This document shows, one piece after another, positions 1 through 7,156 of a DNA stretch of 64,000 nt; position 1 is the stretch's first letter; each line of letters starts with the position of its first letter. This DNA is from Pseudomonadota bacterium (GTDB lineage: Bacteria; Pseudomonadota; Gammaproteobacteria; Burkholderiales; Rhodocyclaceae), in the NCBI GenBank assembly GCA_018261905.1, contig JAGTRU010000001.1:1-64000 (forward strand), given 5' to 3'. The notes under the pieces were generated by a model. It was given only the letters and a program-made list of their open reading frames with translations, did no database searches and had not been told where the DNA came from. The translations under genes were made by a program, and so were the position numbers.

Positions 1-98
1 CTTGCTGCCACGGTTGGACGATAGGAGCCGGATGAGTCGAGAGATTCACGTCCGGTTCTGGGAGAGCGTAGGGGTGAGATTCCCCTGCGCCACTCGAC
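1..98 (+). mobile_element. 3' end of a group II intron (domains V and VI)
   Basis: Positions 25-58 form a canonical 34-nt domain V. The lower stem pairs 25-33 with 50-58, including the AGC triad at 26-28. There is a two-base bulge at 48-49, an upper stem 34-38/43-47 and a GAGA tetraloop at 39-42. Domain VI follows as a hairpin of 66-74 with 82-90. The intron appears to end near position 98, with AC as the last bases. In-frame IS66 transposase sequence starts just after, so the intron sits inside the transposase gene. The rest of the intron, including any reverse transcriptase, lies left of the window. The exact splice boundary is inferred from where IS66-like codons resume. Confidence 0.85.
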
Positions 99-1039
99 TG
101 CCGCTGTATCGCATCGAGAAGATCAGCGAACGCCACGGCGTGCCGATTGCCCGCTCGACGCTGGCGCAGTGGGTGGGTCAGCTGGGCGTGAGCCTGCAAT
201 CCTTGGTCGATCGGCTGGCCGAATTGCTCTTGCAGGGCCAGGTACTGCATGCCGATGAAACGCCGGTGCAACAGCTCGACCCCGGCAAAGGCAAGACCAA
301 ACGGGCCTATATGTGGGCCTACCGCAGCAACGATCTCGAAGGCGCGCCACGGATCGTCGTCTTCGACTATCAGACCAGTCGGAGCGGTCAGCATGCACGC
401 AATTTCCTCCAGGAGTGGCGCGGCCATTTGATGGTCGATGACTACGGAGGATACAAGGAGTCGTTCCGGCAAGGGGTGACCGAACTGGCCTGCCTGGCCC
501 ATTGCCGACGAAAGTTCTTCGACCTTCATGCGGCCGGCGGCCATCCCGTCGCGCAAGAGGTGTTGCGGCGCATCGGCGAACTGTATGCCGTTGAAACGCT
601 CGCGCGCGATGGCGATGTCGCCGATCGGCTGACTCTACGCCAGCAGCACGCGATGCCGAAGCTGAGCGCGCTGCGCGACTGGCTGATTGCGCAACGCGTA
701 AAGACCGCGGATGGCACAGGTCTGGCGCGTGCCATCGATTACAGCCTGAAACGCTGGCCGGCACTGATGCGCTACGTCGACAACGGGGCTTTGCCGATCG
801 ACAACAACCCAGCGGAAAACGCTATCCGGCCGATTACGCTTGGGCGCCGCAACTGGCTATTCACCGGTTCAGAACGCGCCGGCTGTCGCGCCGCCGCGAT
901 CCAGAGCCTGCTCGCTACGGCCAAGCTCAATGGCCTGGAGCCGTATGCCTGGCTCAAGGACACGCTGGAAAAACTCCCTGCCTGGCCCTACAGCCGGATC
1001 GACGAACTGTTGCCGCTCAGGACCGTCGCCGCCGTGTAA
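99..1039 (+). pseudogene. tnpC: IS66-family transposase, 3' exon interrupted by a group II intron
   Basis: The open frame from about 99 to 1039 encodes the C-terminal part of an IS66 TnpC transposase. The DDE catalytic residues lie in HADETP (about 253), MVDDYGGY (about 436) and NNPAEN (about 813). The family's C-terminal end RRNWLF...LPAWP is present. The reading frame stays open leftward into the intron, but those residues are intron sequence, not transposase. Splicing could restore the protein if the 5' exon is intact outside the window, so the gene may still be functional. It is marked as a pseudogene because its DNA is interrupted here. The family call is firm. Confidence 0.85.
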
Positions 1040-1051
1040 CTCGGTTGGCAA

Positions 1052-1073
1052 GGCGGGGTCGTAGAACGCTTAC
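1052..1073. repeat. Right terminal inverted repeat of the IS66 element
   Basis: The sequence after the transposase stop ends in CGCTTAC at 1067-1073. This is the complement of the GTAAGCG terminus usual for IS66 elements. The left end is outside the window, so the pairing and the expected 8-bp target duplication (candidate at 1074-1081) cannot be checked here. Confidence 0.6.
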
Positions 1074-1319
1074 TTTGATGTTTCCTATGCCGATCGTTGT
1101 TTCATCCTGTATGCGATGGGGGATATTCCGAGACCTGAGCAACCAAGCGATCCGCGGGTGATGGCGATCCGGTTCACCGCAGATCTGGCCTCTGTGGTGT
1201 CTTCCCTCAAGAAGCCTTCGTTGTCAATCCTTCGTAGTATGTTCTAGGTCGTCGTAGTCCGGCATGCAGGGTATCGCCGACCTCAGAGACGATCAGGTAC
1301 TTGGTGCTGGTGTTGGTGC
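1074..1319. other. Gap with a 58-codon open remnant, no recognised gene
   Basis: Immediately after the IS66 end, one frame on the + strand is open from 1074 to a TAG at 1246-1248. It could be the 3' stump of a gene split by the IS. It matches nothing I recognise, and no start codon belongs to it within the flank. The rest up to the ABC-3C operon stop shows no clear signal. Confidence 0.35.
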
Positions 1320-3041
1320 CTAGCCAAACCTAATTCCGAACAATCCTCCATCTTCAGTGGCGTCAGTCAGGCGCGTTTCAAGTATATGGTCGCTCAGATT
1401 GAACCCCTCAATAGTTTCTTTAAAGGCGTCGTCTTCATTCATCGTCACAATATACTGAAAACCAAGCTCCTGTGAAATCTCCGAACCAAGGCGTAAGGCG
1501 CTGATCACCTGCCGGCCGTCCACGCCGTCGAATAGGTGGCTGTCATGGATCAAGAAGCCGGGACCTATCTGCCGTTTGTGGCATAGGCGCATGAGCATCA
1601 TGTCAAAGCAGAAAATCTGCATGTTCTTGATGCCTTTGCTGCGTTGGCCTTGCATCGGAAATTTGAATACTGGGCCATTGGAGGTTTCGTCGATGGTCAT
1701 GCTGCCGGCTGATTCATAGAGCCGCTGTGACGTTTCCTCAAAGGCAACGATGGCTTCGGCCAGCCGATCACCCTGTTCGGCAAAATCGCGCCGCAGCCTG
1801 ATCGTGAGCCGATTGCGCTCAATCTCCAATTCGTTTTTCGTACCTTCGAGTTGCTCCGCCGCTTCAAAGCGCTGCCGCAGGGATTCCACTTCCGATTCCA
1901 GGCGGCCTAGTTCTCCCTGCAACTTGAGGAACTGGTCCAGTGCGCCATGGCTCCTGAGAATGCCCATGATTTCCGCGCGTCGCTGGTCGAGTTGTGCTTT
2001 CTGGCTGTCGCGCAGCTCGATGCGTAGCTGTGCCGCTTCGAGTTCGCTGGACAGATAATCCTTGCGATTGCGAACGACCGATTGATGAAAGCTCTTTACG
2101 TCCTCGTAACGACGCTTTACAAGGCCTGGAAGTGCGACGCCGGCTTCCTGATAGATCGCTTGCAAGTCCTCTAGGTCAGGCGGAATTTCGGAGTTCAGCG
2201 CACCTTCGAGGTCACGGATGGCCGCGAAGTCTATGGCATTTGCGTTGGCCAGTTCATTGAGCTGGCGCGTCAGTTTTGCGCTTTCGACTTCCAGTTCCCG
2301 GTATTCTGGCAATACCTGAAATGTCTCGATTTCCGAATAGAGTTTCTTGAGACGAGCTTCCTGTAGGGTCAACTGCGTGCGCAAATCAGCCGCCTTGCCT
2401 ATGATCGAACCGAACGCTCCCGTGCCTGCCGCCTTCTTCAACTCTTCCAGCGTCTTTTCACGATCACGAACAGCTTGCCAGTCGCGTGCGATCTGCCAGT
2501 CCAACCCAAGCAGAAACATCAGCGCCATTTGCATGTCGCCCGTTCCCTGCATGGTGGCTTGCTTCTCCGGCGTGGTGAATGCGCCGCTCATCTGGCGCCG
2601 CACAAAGTAGGCGAATAGAGACCGGAACGAAGGGGGCTTGCTGCCTGCGGCTTCGAGGCTGCTCAGGCCGAACATCTCCTCACCCAGGAACGTGCCCCAA
2701 TCGGTTGCCGACAGTTTGCGCTTGGCTTCCGGTGGCGTTGTCACATAAATTTTGGCTTTGGCGCTGCCGCTGCGTTCGACGACAGTACGCGCATCCTTCA
2801 AATCGAAGTCCATGCCAAAGGTGTATTCGGCCAACTCTGACGTGCGGAAGATGGAGTCAGGGCCAGCTTCCGAACCGGTCAGGAAATGCACTGTTTCAAC
2901 GAAGCTCGTTTTACCTGCGCGATTTCGTGTTTGCTTACTACTTGCGCCTTCGGTTTTTTGGGCGAGCAACACGTTCAGACCCGGCCTCAGATCGCCGAGA
3001 TTCTTGAAGGTTGGCAGCGTGCTGAAAAGGCTATGGATCAA
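1320..3041 (-). CDS. ABC-three-component system ATPase (DUF2326 protein)
   Basis: This 573-residue protein resembles the DUF2326 SMC/RecN-like ATPases of ABC-three-component (ABC-3C) systems. A P-loop lies near residues 41-48 (NRAGKTS). A long helical, probably coiled-coil middle spans about 185-450. A Walker-B-like stretch GFLIHDSHLFDG lies near residue 490, followed by a segment typical of the ABC head. It is the last gene of a leftward operon and overlaps the middle-component gene by ATGA at 3038-3041. ABC-3C operons were described computationally as conflict or anti-phage systems that couple an ATPase sensor to an effector. The role here is inferred from family and context. Confidence 0.8.
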   Translation of the reverse strand: MIHSLFSTLPTFKNLGDLRPGLNVLLAQKTEGASSKQTRNRAGKTSFVETVHFLTGSEAGPDSIFRTSELAEYTFGMDFDLKDARTVVERSGSAKAKIYVTTPPEAKRKLSATDWGTFLGEEMFGLSSLEAAGSKPPSFRSLFAYFVRRQMSGAFTTPEKQATMQGTGDMQMALMFLLGLDWQIARDWQAVRDREKTLEELKKAAGTGAFGSIIGKAADLRTQLTLQEARLKKLYSEIETFQVLPEYRELEVESAKLTRQLNELANANAIDFAAIRDLEGALNSEIPPDLEDLQAIYQEAGVALPGLVKRRYEDVKSFHQSVVRNRKDYLSSELEAAQLRIELRDSQKAQLDQRRAEIMGILRSHGALDQFLKLQGELGRLESEVESLRQRFEAAEQLEGTKNELEIERNRLTIRLRRDFAEQGDRLAEAIVAFEETSQRLYESAGSMTIDETSNGPVFKFPMQGQRSKGIKNMQIFCFDMMLMRLCHKRQIGPGFLIHDSHLFDGVDGRQVISALRLGSEISQELGFQYIVTMNEDDAFKETIEGFNLSDHILETRLTDATEDGGLFGIRFG

Positions 3042-3289
3042 ACTTCCCTCCGTGCCACAAGGCCGTTTTCAAGTTCGATAGTGCCGAGGGAGTACAGCAG
3101 GTCCAGCGCAAGCACGAACCAGTCGTAAGTGATTCGTCGAGGGCGGGTAACTCCCAGCCCTTGGTCCTGTCGGCTCAGTTCATCCCATAATGCGGAAACC
3201 GTTTTTGGACGTGCAAGAAAAGTCAGAACATGGCCGCCTACGGTGAGCAGAGCGCGATCCTGCGGAAGATGCTTGGATGGCAGAATCAT
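3038..3289 (-). CDS. ABC-three-component system middle component
   Basis: This small protein of 83 residues contains segments such as MILPSKHLPQDRALL, PKTVSALWDEL and WFVLALDLLYSLG. These match the small middle components of ABC-3C systems, which link the ATPase to the effector. I chose the ATG at 3289 because it overlaps the upstream stop as ATGA, matching the downstream ATGA overlap; an upstream start at 3328 is also open. The double overlap indicates a strictly coupled three-gene unit. Confidence 0.75.
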   Translation of the reverse strand: MILPSKHLPQDRALLTVGGHVLTFLARPKTVSALWDELSRQDQGLGVTRPRRITYDWFVLALDLLYSLGTIELENGLVARREV

Positions 3290-4221
3290 ATCGACTTCAT
3301 CGCCTGGGCATCTTCGAATATTTCGCACTTGTCGAACAGGTAGGCCATGACCGCCAGTACCGCCGCTTTGTGTGTCGGGGTCGTGTTCACGACTCCCCCC
3401 GCCCAGGTTTCAAGCTGCCCAAAGATTTCATCGGGATGAAGCGGAGGGGTCGCATCTCTCAGAGATATGTATTTACTCTTGAATGCCGACGCGATTTGCT
3501 CGCCGTACACTGGGTTCTTCCAGTTATCGAAGAACTGCATGACCAGCGGAGATTTCTGCATACCAATCTTCAAAAAATCGGCGACTACCGCAGATAGAAG
3601 GTTGGCCTCGATCTTCCCCCGCGAGACATCTTTGACTTCGCTCGTCGCTGGCGCGGGTGCAACGTTGATGTGCGTAAGTACAGCCATCAAATCGCTATAG
3701 CCCAGATTGACGTTTGCTTCCATGGTCAGCGAAGGACCGAACCAGGATTCGAGATCCTGCAGGCTGAGTTGGCGAAACTTCGACAGCATTTCCTCCCATC
3801 CGCAGTGGCCAATCTTGATCTTCGGGTTTTCTAGCGCGAGCTTGGCCAACGCTTCGATGATGTGGGGGCCTAGGCGCCCATCGGGGGCGTTATGGACAAA
3901 GGTCCACTCACCAAAATATTTTCCCCAATGTTCTTTGGCGCCCTCGAAATCCGCGTTGATCTTTTTGATGGCTTCGACGGCGCTCAATTCATTTGGCGCA
4001 TAGCTTTGAAACAGGGTCCGAGTGGAAGGCAGGTATCCGTCATTTTTCCGGTCACCAACATTGCCCCATGGGCGGCAGGCCATGAAATCGTTCGGGTGGG
4101 CCTTTGCCATCAGTTTTTCAAATAGGTGCTGAAATCCGTCCCCCTTGGCCTCCAAGAAGACGATGCGGAAATCCTTTTCGTAGCCGAGCTGTTGTATGCG
4201 ATCCATGCGGTTCAGGGCCAT
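3286..4221 (-). CDS. ABC-three-component system effector-like protein
   Basis: This 311-residue protein opens the ABC-3C operon. Its N-terminal half contains FLEAKGDGFQHLFE, then RPWGNVGDRKNDGYL, then LFQSYAPNE. I recognise this pattern as a nuclease-like N-terminal domain found in ABC-3C effector components. The acidic and lysine residues in GDRKNDG resemble a restriction-endonuclease-like active site, but that assignment is inference. The C-terminal half probably docks to the middle component. It is followed by that gene with a 4-bp overlap. An internal ATG at 4206 is an alternative start, and no strong ribosome site decides between them. Confidence 0.7.
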   Translation of the reverse strand: MALNRMDRIQQLGYEKDFRIVFLEAKGDGFQHLFEKLMAKAHPNDFMACRPWGNVGDRKNDGYLPSTRTLFQSYAPNELSAVEAIKKINADFEGAKEHWGKYFGEWTFVHNAPDGRLGPHIIEALAKLALENPKIKIGHCGWEEMLSKFRQLSLQDLESWFGPSLTMEANVNLGYSDLMAVLTHINVAPAPATSEVKDVSRGKIEANLLSAVVADFLKIGMQKSPLVMQFFDNWKNPVYGEQIASAFKSKYISLRDATPPLHPDEIFGQLETWAGGVVNTTPTHKAAVLAVMAYLFDKCEIFEDAQAMKSI

Positions 4222-4249
4222 AACAGGTTAAGTGTCTTCAGGCACAACC

Positions 4250-4441
4250 TCATGGCATCTTTCGATCTGAATGAGGAAGGACGCGATTGACGTCAAATGG
4301 CAGCGCTTTGTCGGCTGCAATACGAGTTAGCAGCATCCGGATTGCATCAGAAACGGACAGCCCCATCTCGGCCAGGACGTTGGCCGCTTCTTCCTTAATG
4401 TGTCCGTCAATTCGGGCGCGAACGACGTCGGTACTGGCCAT
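4250..4441 (-). CDS. RelB/DinJ-family antitoxin, orphan
   Basis: The 63-residue product has the ribbon-helix-helix pattern of the RelB/DinJ family: VVRARIDGHIKEEAANVLAEMGLSVSDAIRMLLTRIA, followed by a short toxin-neutralising tail ending LPFDVNRV (quoted in separate parts of one protein). Normally a RelE/YafQ toxin follows. Here the next gene, 28 bp downstream on the same strand, is the ABC-3C effector-like gene, and no RelE-like frame is present. It may be a leftover antitoxin or may act as operon autoregulator. Confidence 0.75.
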   Translation of the reverse strand: MASTDVVRARIDGHIKEEAANVLAEMGLSVSDAIRMLLTRIAADKALPFDVNRVLPHSDRKMP

Positions 4442-4851
4442 TTGATATGCATAAGAATGTTTGTAGCTACATTGTGGCGCATTTGGGCCTTTAAGTCACC
4501 GGCTATTTATCATGAGCGGTGTGGCTTCCCGGCGTTCCGCCGTCGGGCTCGCGGGCGTTGCCCCATGCCTCGTGCCGAGTCATGGCCATGCGGCTTTGAT
4601 CCCTGACGCCTCCGGCCATCGCTGCGTTCCTGGCCTGCGCGTTGCGCTTACCCAAGGGCAATGGCGTGGGGAGGTGGGGTAGGGTGGGGACTTGCTGTTC
4701 CCTTCAACGTACCACGCTGTTCTCGCTGTCAAGGTCTGCGCGCACGGTGTGCGCTTGCGTCCTGACGGCCGTCTGCGAACCCTGACCGCTGCGCTGCAGC
4801 GTGCTGGGGCCGGTCTCGGGCAATTCCGCCCGCTACAGACCGGAGCAGACC
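4442..4851. other. Leader region before radC, no gene seen
   Basis: About 410 bp between the antitoxin start and radC. The left part should hold the promoter of the leftward antitoxin/ABC-3C operon. The right part is GC-rich backbone leader for radC. I see no supported coding frame or RNA gene. Confidence 0.5.
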
Positions 4852-5358
4852 ATGTCGCAGATTTCTCTTTCCCTCGATTCTTCCCTTCTCGTTCGCGATG
4901 TCACGGGCGACTACCGTCCTGCCAACACCGACGAGGTGTTGCACGCTGCACAACGGTTGCTGGGTGCGCAACTGCGCGGCCGTGAGGTGATGTCTTCGCC
5001 GCAGGCGGTGCGCGACTTCCTGCGCGTGAAACTGGGTGGCTTGGAGCACGAAGTGTTCTCGGTGCTGATGCTCGATGCACAGAACCGCCTGATCGAATAC
5101 GTCGAGCTGTTTCGGGGCACGGTGAGCCAGACATCGGTGTATCCGCGCGAGGTGGTCAAGGAATCACTGGCACTCAACGCCGCAGCGGCGATCTTTTGCC
5201 ACAACCATCCGTCAGGTGTCGCAGAGCCATCGCGGGCGGACGAGATGTTGACGCAGACGCTGAAAACCGCGCTGTCGCTGGTGGATGTGCGGGTGCTGGA
5301 TCACCTGATCGTGGCGGCCAATGACGTCATGAGTTTTGCCGAACGCGGGCTGCTGTAG
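4852..5358 (+). CDS. radC: RadC family protein (JAB/MPN domain)
   Basis: A 168-residue RadC-type protein with the JAMM metal-binding motif HNHPSGVAEPSRAD at about residues 117-130. The preceding catalytic Glu lies in the EYVELFRG region. Despite the name, a repair role for RadC proteins is doubtful; copies on mobile elements are common and of unclear function. This is a standard gene near the left side of Tn4371-type ICEs. The ATG at 4852 gives the usual N-terminus MSQISLSL. A hairpin terminator follows directly. Confidence 0.9.
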   Translation: MSQISLSLDSSLLVRDVTGDYRPANTDEVLHAAQRLLGAQLRGREVMSSPQAVRDFLRVKLGGLEHEVFSVLMLDAQNRLIEYVELFRGTVSQTSVYPREVVKESLALNAAAAIFCHNHPSGVAEPSRADEMLTQTLKTALSLVDVRVLDHLIVAANDVMSFAERGLL

Positions 5359-5362
5359 CCCG

Positions 5363-5383
5363 AGGGGGCATCGCCCCCTTTTT
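5363..5383 (+). terminator. Rho-independent terminator after radC
   Basis: Arms AGGGGGC (5363-5369) and GCCCCCT (5373-5379) with an ATC loop, followed by a run of T to 5383. It lies just after the radC stop. Confidence 0.8.
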
Positions 5384-5882
5384 GCTTCGTCCTGATACCG
5401 CGGCGCGCTGCGCTTGCTCTCCAGGGGATCGGCTTTCGCCCATCCCCGCCGCACTCTGTTTGGCGCCCCTGCAATGCCGCCGAACAGGTTGCACCTGATC
5501 GGCACTAGTTAGGCGTGCCGTCGGCACGCAGTGGCGCTCGCCGCGCGGCGTTGGTTTCAGCGCATCGCCTGGCCCACCGGCCGCTGTTCGTCTTTCCCCA
5601 AGTTCATCGCTTTTTCCCGCGACCGTAGCCCGCGGTGCCTGGCCGTCAAGGCGCGCCGGGCCGAGTCCTCGCTGCGCTGCGGGCCGCACCAACCCTGCGC
5701 TTCTTCCTTGACAGCCAGTCCCTCGCGGGCCCGGTTTTTCGCGGGCGATGAACTCAGGAAAGACGGCGGCAAACAGGGACCGGCCCAGGTCGCTGCACCG
5801 AACCAACCGAAGCCACAACGGGCTCCGAATCTTGGAATCCGGTCAGCTTTGAAACCACCGCAGCAATCTTTGGAGAATGATC
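5384..5882. other. Long GC-rich leader before the DUF932 gene
   Basis: About 500 bp without a supported gene. Open frames on both strands look like by-products of high GC. Such long untranslated leaders are usual before ardC/DUF932-type genes in this ICE family. The only clear signal is a GGAG ribosome site at 5872-5875. Confidence 0.45.
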
Positions 5883-6707
5883 ATGCAATTAGCCTCTCGT
5901 TTCGCCTCCCGCTCCCCGGTACTGCGCGCCGATTACCCGTTATCTGATGACCAGATTCGCACCGTGGCCCCGTCCATCTTCGCGGAAGCACCGCACGAAA
6001 GCCGTTCGGCGCGGTACAGCTACATCCCGACCGCCACCGTTTTGCAGGAACTGCGCGGCGAAGGCTTCCAGCCCTTCATGGTATGCCAGACCCGCGTACG
6101 GCAGGATGACCGCCGCGACTACACCAAGCACATGGTCCGGCTGCGCCATGCCAGCCAGATCAACGGGCGCGAAGCCAACGAAATCATCCTGCTGAACTCG
6201 CACGACGGGACGAGCAGCTATCAGATGCTCGCCGGCATGTTCCGCTTCGTGTGCCAGAACGGCCTCGTTTGCGGCGACACCGTGACGGACGTGCGCGTGC
6301 CCCACAAGGGCGACGTGGCCGCACAGGTGATCGAAGGGGCTTACGAAGTCCTGCACGACTTCGACCGGGCGCAGGAATCCCGCGATGCCATGCGCGCCGT
6401 CACGCTGGACAACGGGGAGTCGGAAGTGTTCGCCCGCGCCGCGCTGGCCCTCAAGTACGACGAGGACAAGCCTGCGCCCGTCACGGAAAGCCAAATCCTG
6501 ATGCCGCGTCGAACCGACGACAGCCGCGCCGACCTGTGGAGTGTGTTCAACCGCACCCAAGAAAACCTCATCAAAGGCGGTCTGCGCGCTCGCGCCGCCA
6601 ACGGTCGTCGCCAGACCACCCGCCCCGTGCAGGGCATCGACAACGGCATCCGCCTGAATCGCGCCCTGTGGCTGCTGGCCGATGGCCTGCGCCAGTTGAA
6701 AGCCTGA
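5883..6707 (+). CDS. DUF932 domain protein
   Basis: A 274-residue member of the DUF932 family, which is frequent on phages, plasmids and ICEs. Typical stretches are PHESRSARYSYIPTA, GFQPFMVCQTRVR, HMVRLRH, and GMFRFVCQNGLV. Function is unknown; these proteins resemble single-stranded-DNA or anti-restriction accessory factors by context only. An ATG at 5877 is in frame, but GGAG at 5872 lies only one base before it. The ATG at 5883 has proper spacing and is preferred. Confidence 0.85.
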   Translation: MQLASRFASRSPVLRADYPLSDDQIRTVAPSIFAEAPHESRSARYSYIPTATVLQELRGEGFQPFMVCQTRVRQDDRRDYTKHMVRLRHASQINGREANEIILLNSHDGTSSYQMLAGMFRFVCQNGLVCGDTVTDVRVPHKGDVAAQVIEGAYEVLHDFDRAQESRDAMRAVTLDNGESEVFARAALALKYDEDKPAPVTESQILMPRRTDDSRADLWSVFNRTQENLIKGGLRARAANGRRQTTRPVQGIDNGIRLNRALWLLADGLRQLKA

Positions 6708-6791
6708 CCTCGGCCCCGAGGGGCTGGCCCGTGTGCTGGCCCCTCGCATCCATCCCCGTTTCGTTTTCTCTTTCCTTCAGGAGTCATCACC

Positions 6792-6960
6792 ATGAACACC
6801 GTTACGTGCCCGCCGTTGGAATGGCGACGGCGACGTGCGCGACTACCGTCCACCAAACGGCTGGGTGGCTACCGCTGACCTGACAGACATTCACCCCATC
6901 AGTGGGCAGTCCTTATCGCGCGCGGTTTTGTGGATCATCGAGACGAAGGGGGAGGCATGG
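6792..6960 (+). pseudogene. Frameshifted stub of a small ICE backbone gene
   Basis: A start at 6792 (MNTVTCPPL) runs into a stop after 28 codons. Shifting the frame by one near 6820 gives a continuous, protein-like segment: NGDGDVRDYRPPNGWVATAD, then LTDIHPISG, stopping at TAG 6960-6962. The amino-acid pattern is coherent only with the shift. The downstream part is lost where the helicase module begins. I infer a backbone gene broken by the insertion; its function is not known to me. Confidence 0.5.
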
Positions 6961-6991
6961 TAGAGGGTATTGCTCGCCACGAAAAATTCGT

Positions 6992-7053
6992 GTCCCCGGC
7001 GCTACCCCGCGCCGGGGACGATATAAAATCTGGCGCGGCCGGATGGCCGCGCC
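6992..7053 (-). terminator. Two tandem terminators for the leftward helicase gene
   Basis: Reading leftward, a 9-bp stem pairs GGCGCGGCC (7032-7040) with GGCCGCGCC (7045-7053) and is followed by AGATTTTAT. A second stem pairs GTCCCCGGCGC (6992-7002) with GCGCCGGGGAC (7009-7019) and is followed by ACGAATTTTTCG. Both stems are perfect and both have T-runs in the leftward direction. They sit about 100 bp past the helicase stop. Confidence 0.7.
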
Positions 7054-7156
7054 TAGTTTCAACAACCAACGCAAAAGCGCCCGCCGTTGTCGGTGTTCCA
7101 CCGGCGCCTACTTAAGCAAGCCGCAGACTAGCCCAATCGCCCTCTATACGCGGCCA

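Noticed and set aside
123..764. Long minus-strand frame opposite the IS66 transposase
   Set aside because: Antisense shadow of the transposase; Arg/Ala/Pro-rich with no family.
5940..6749. 269-codon minus-strand frame under DUF932
   Set aside because: Antisense shadow of a clear family gene.
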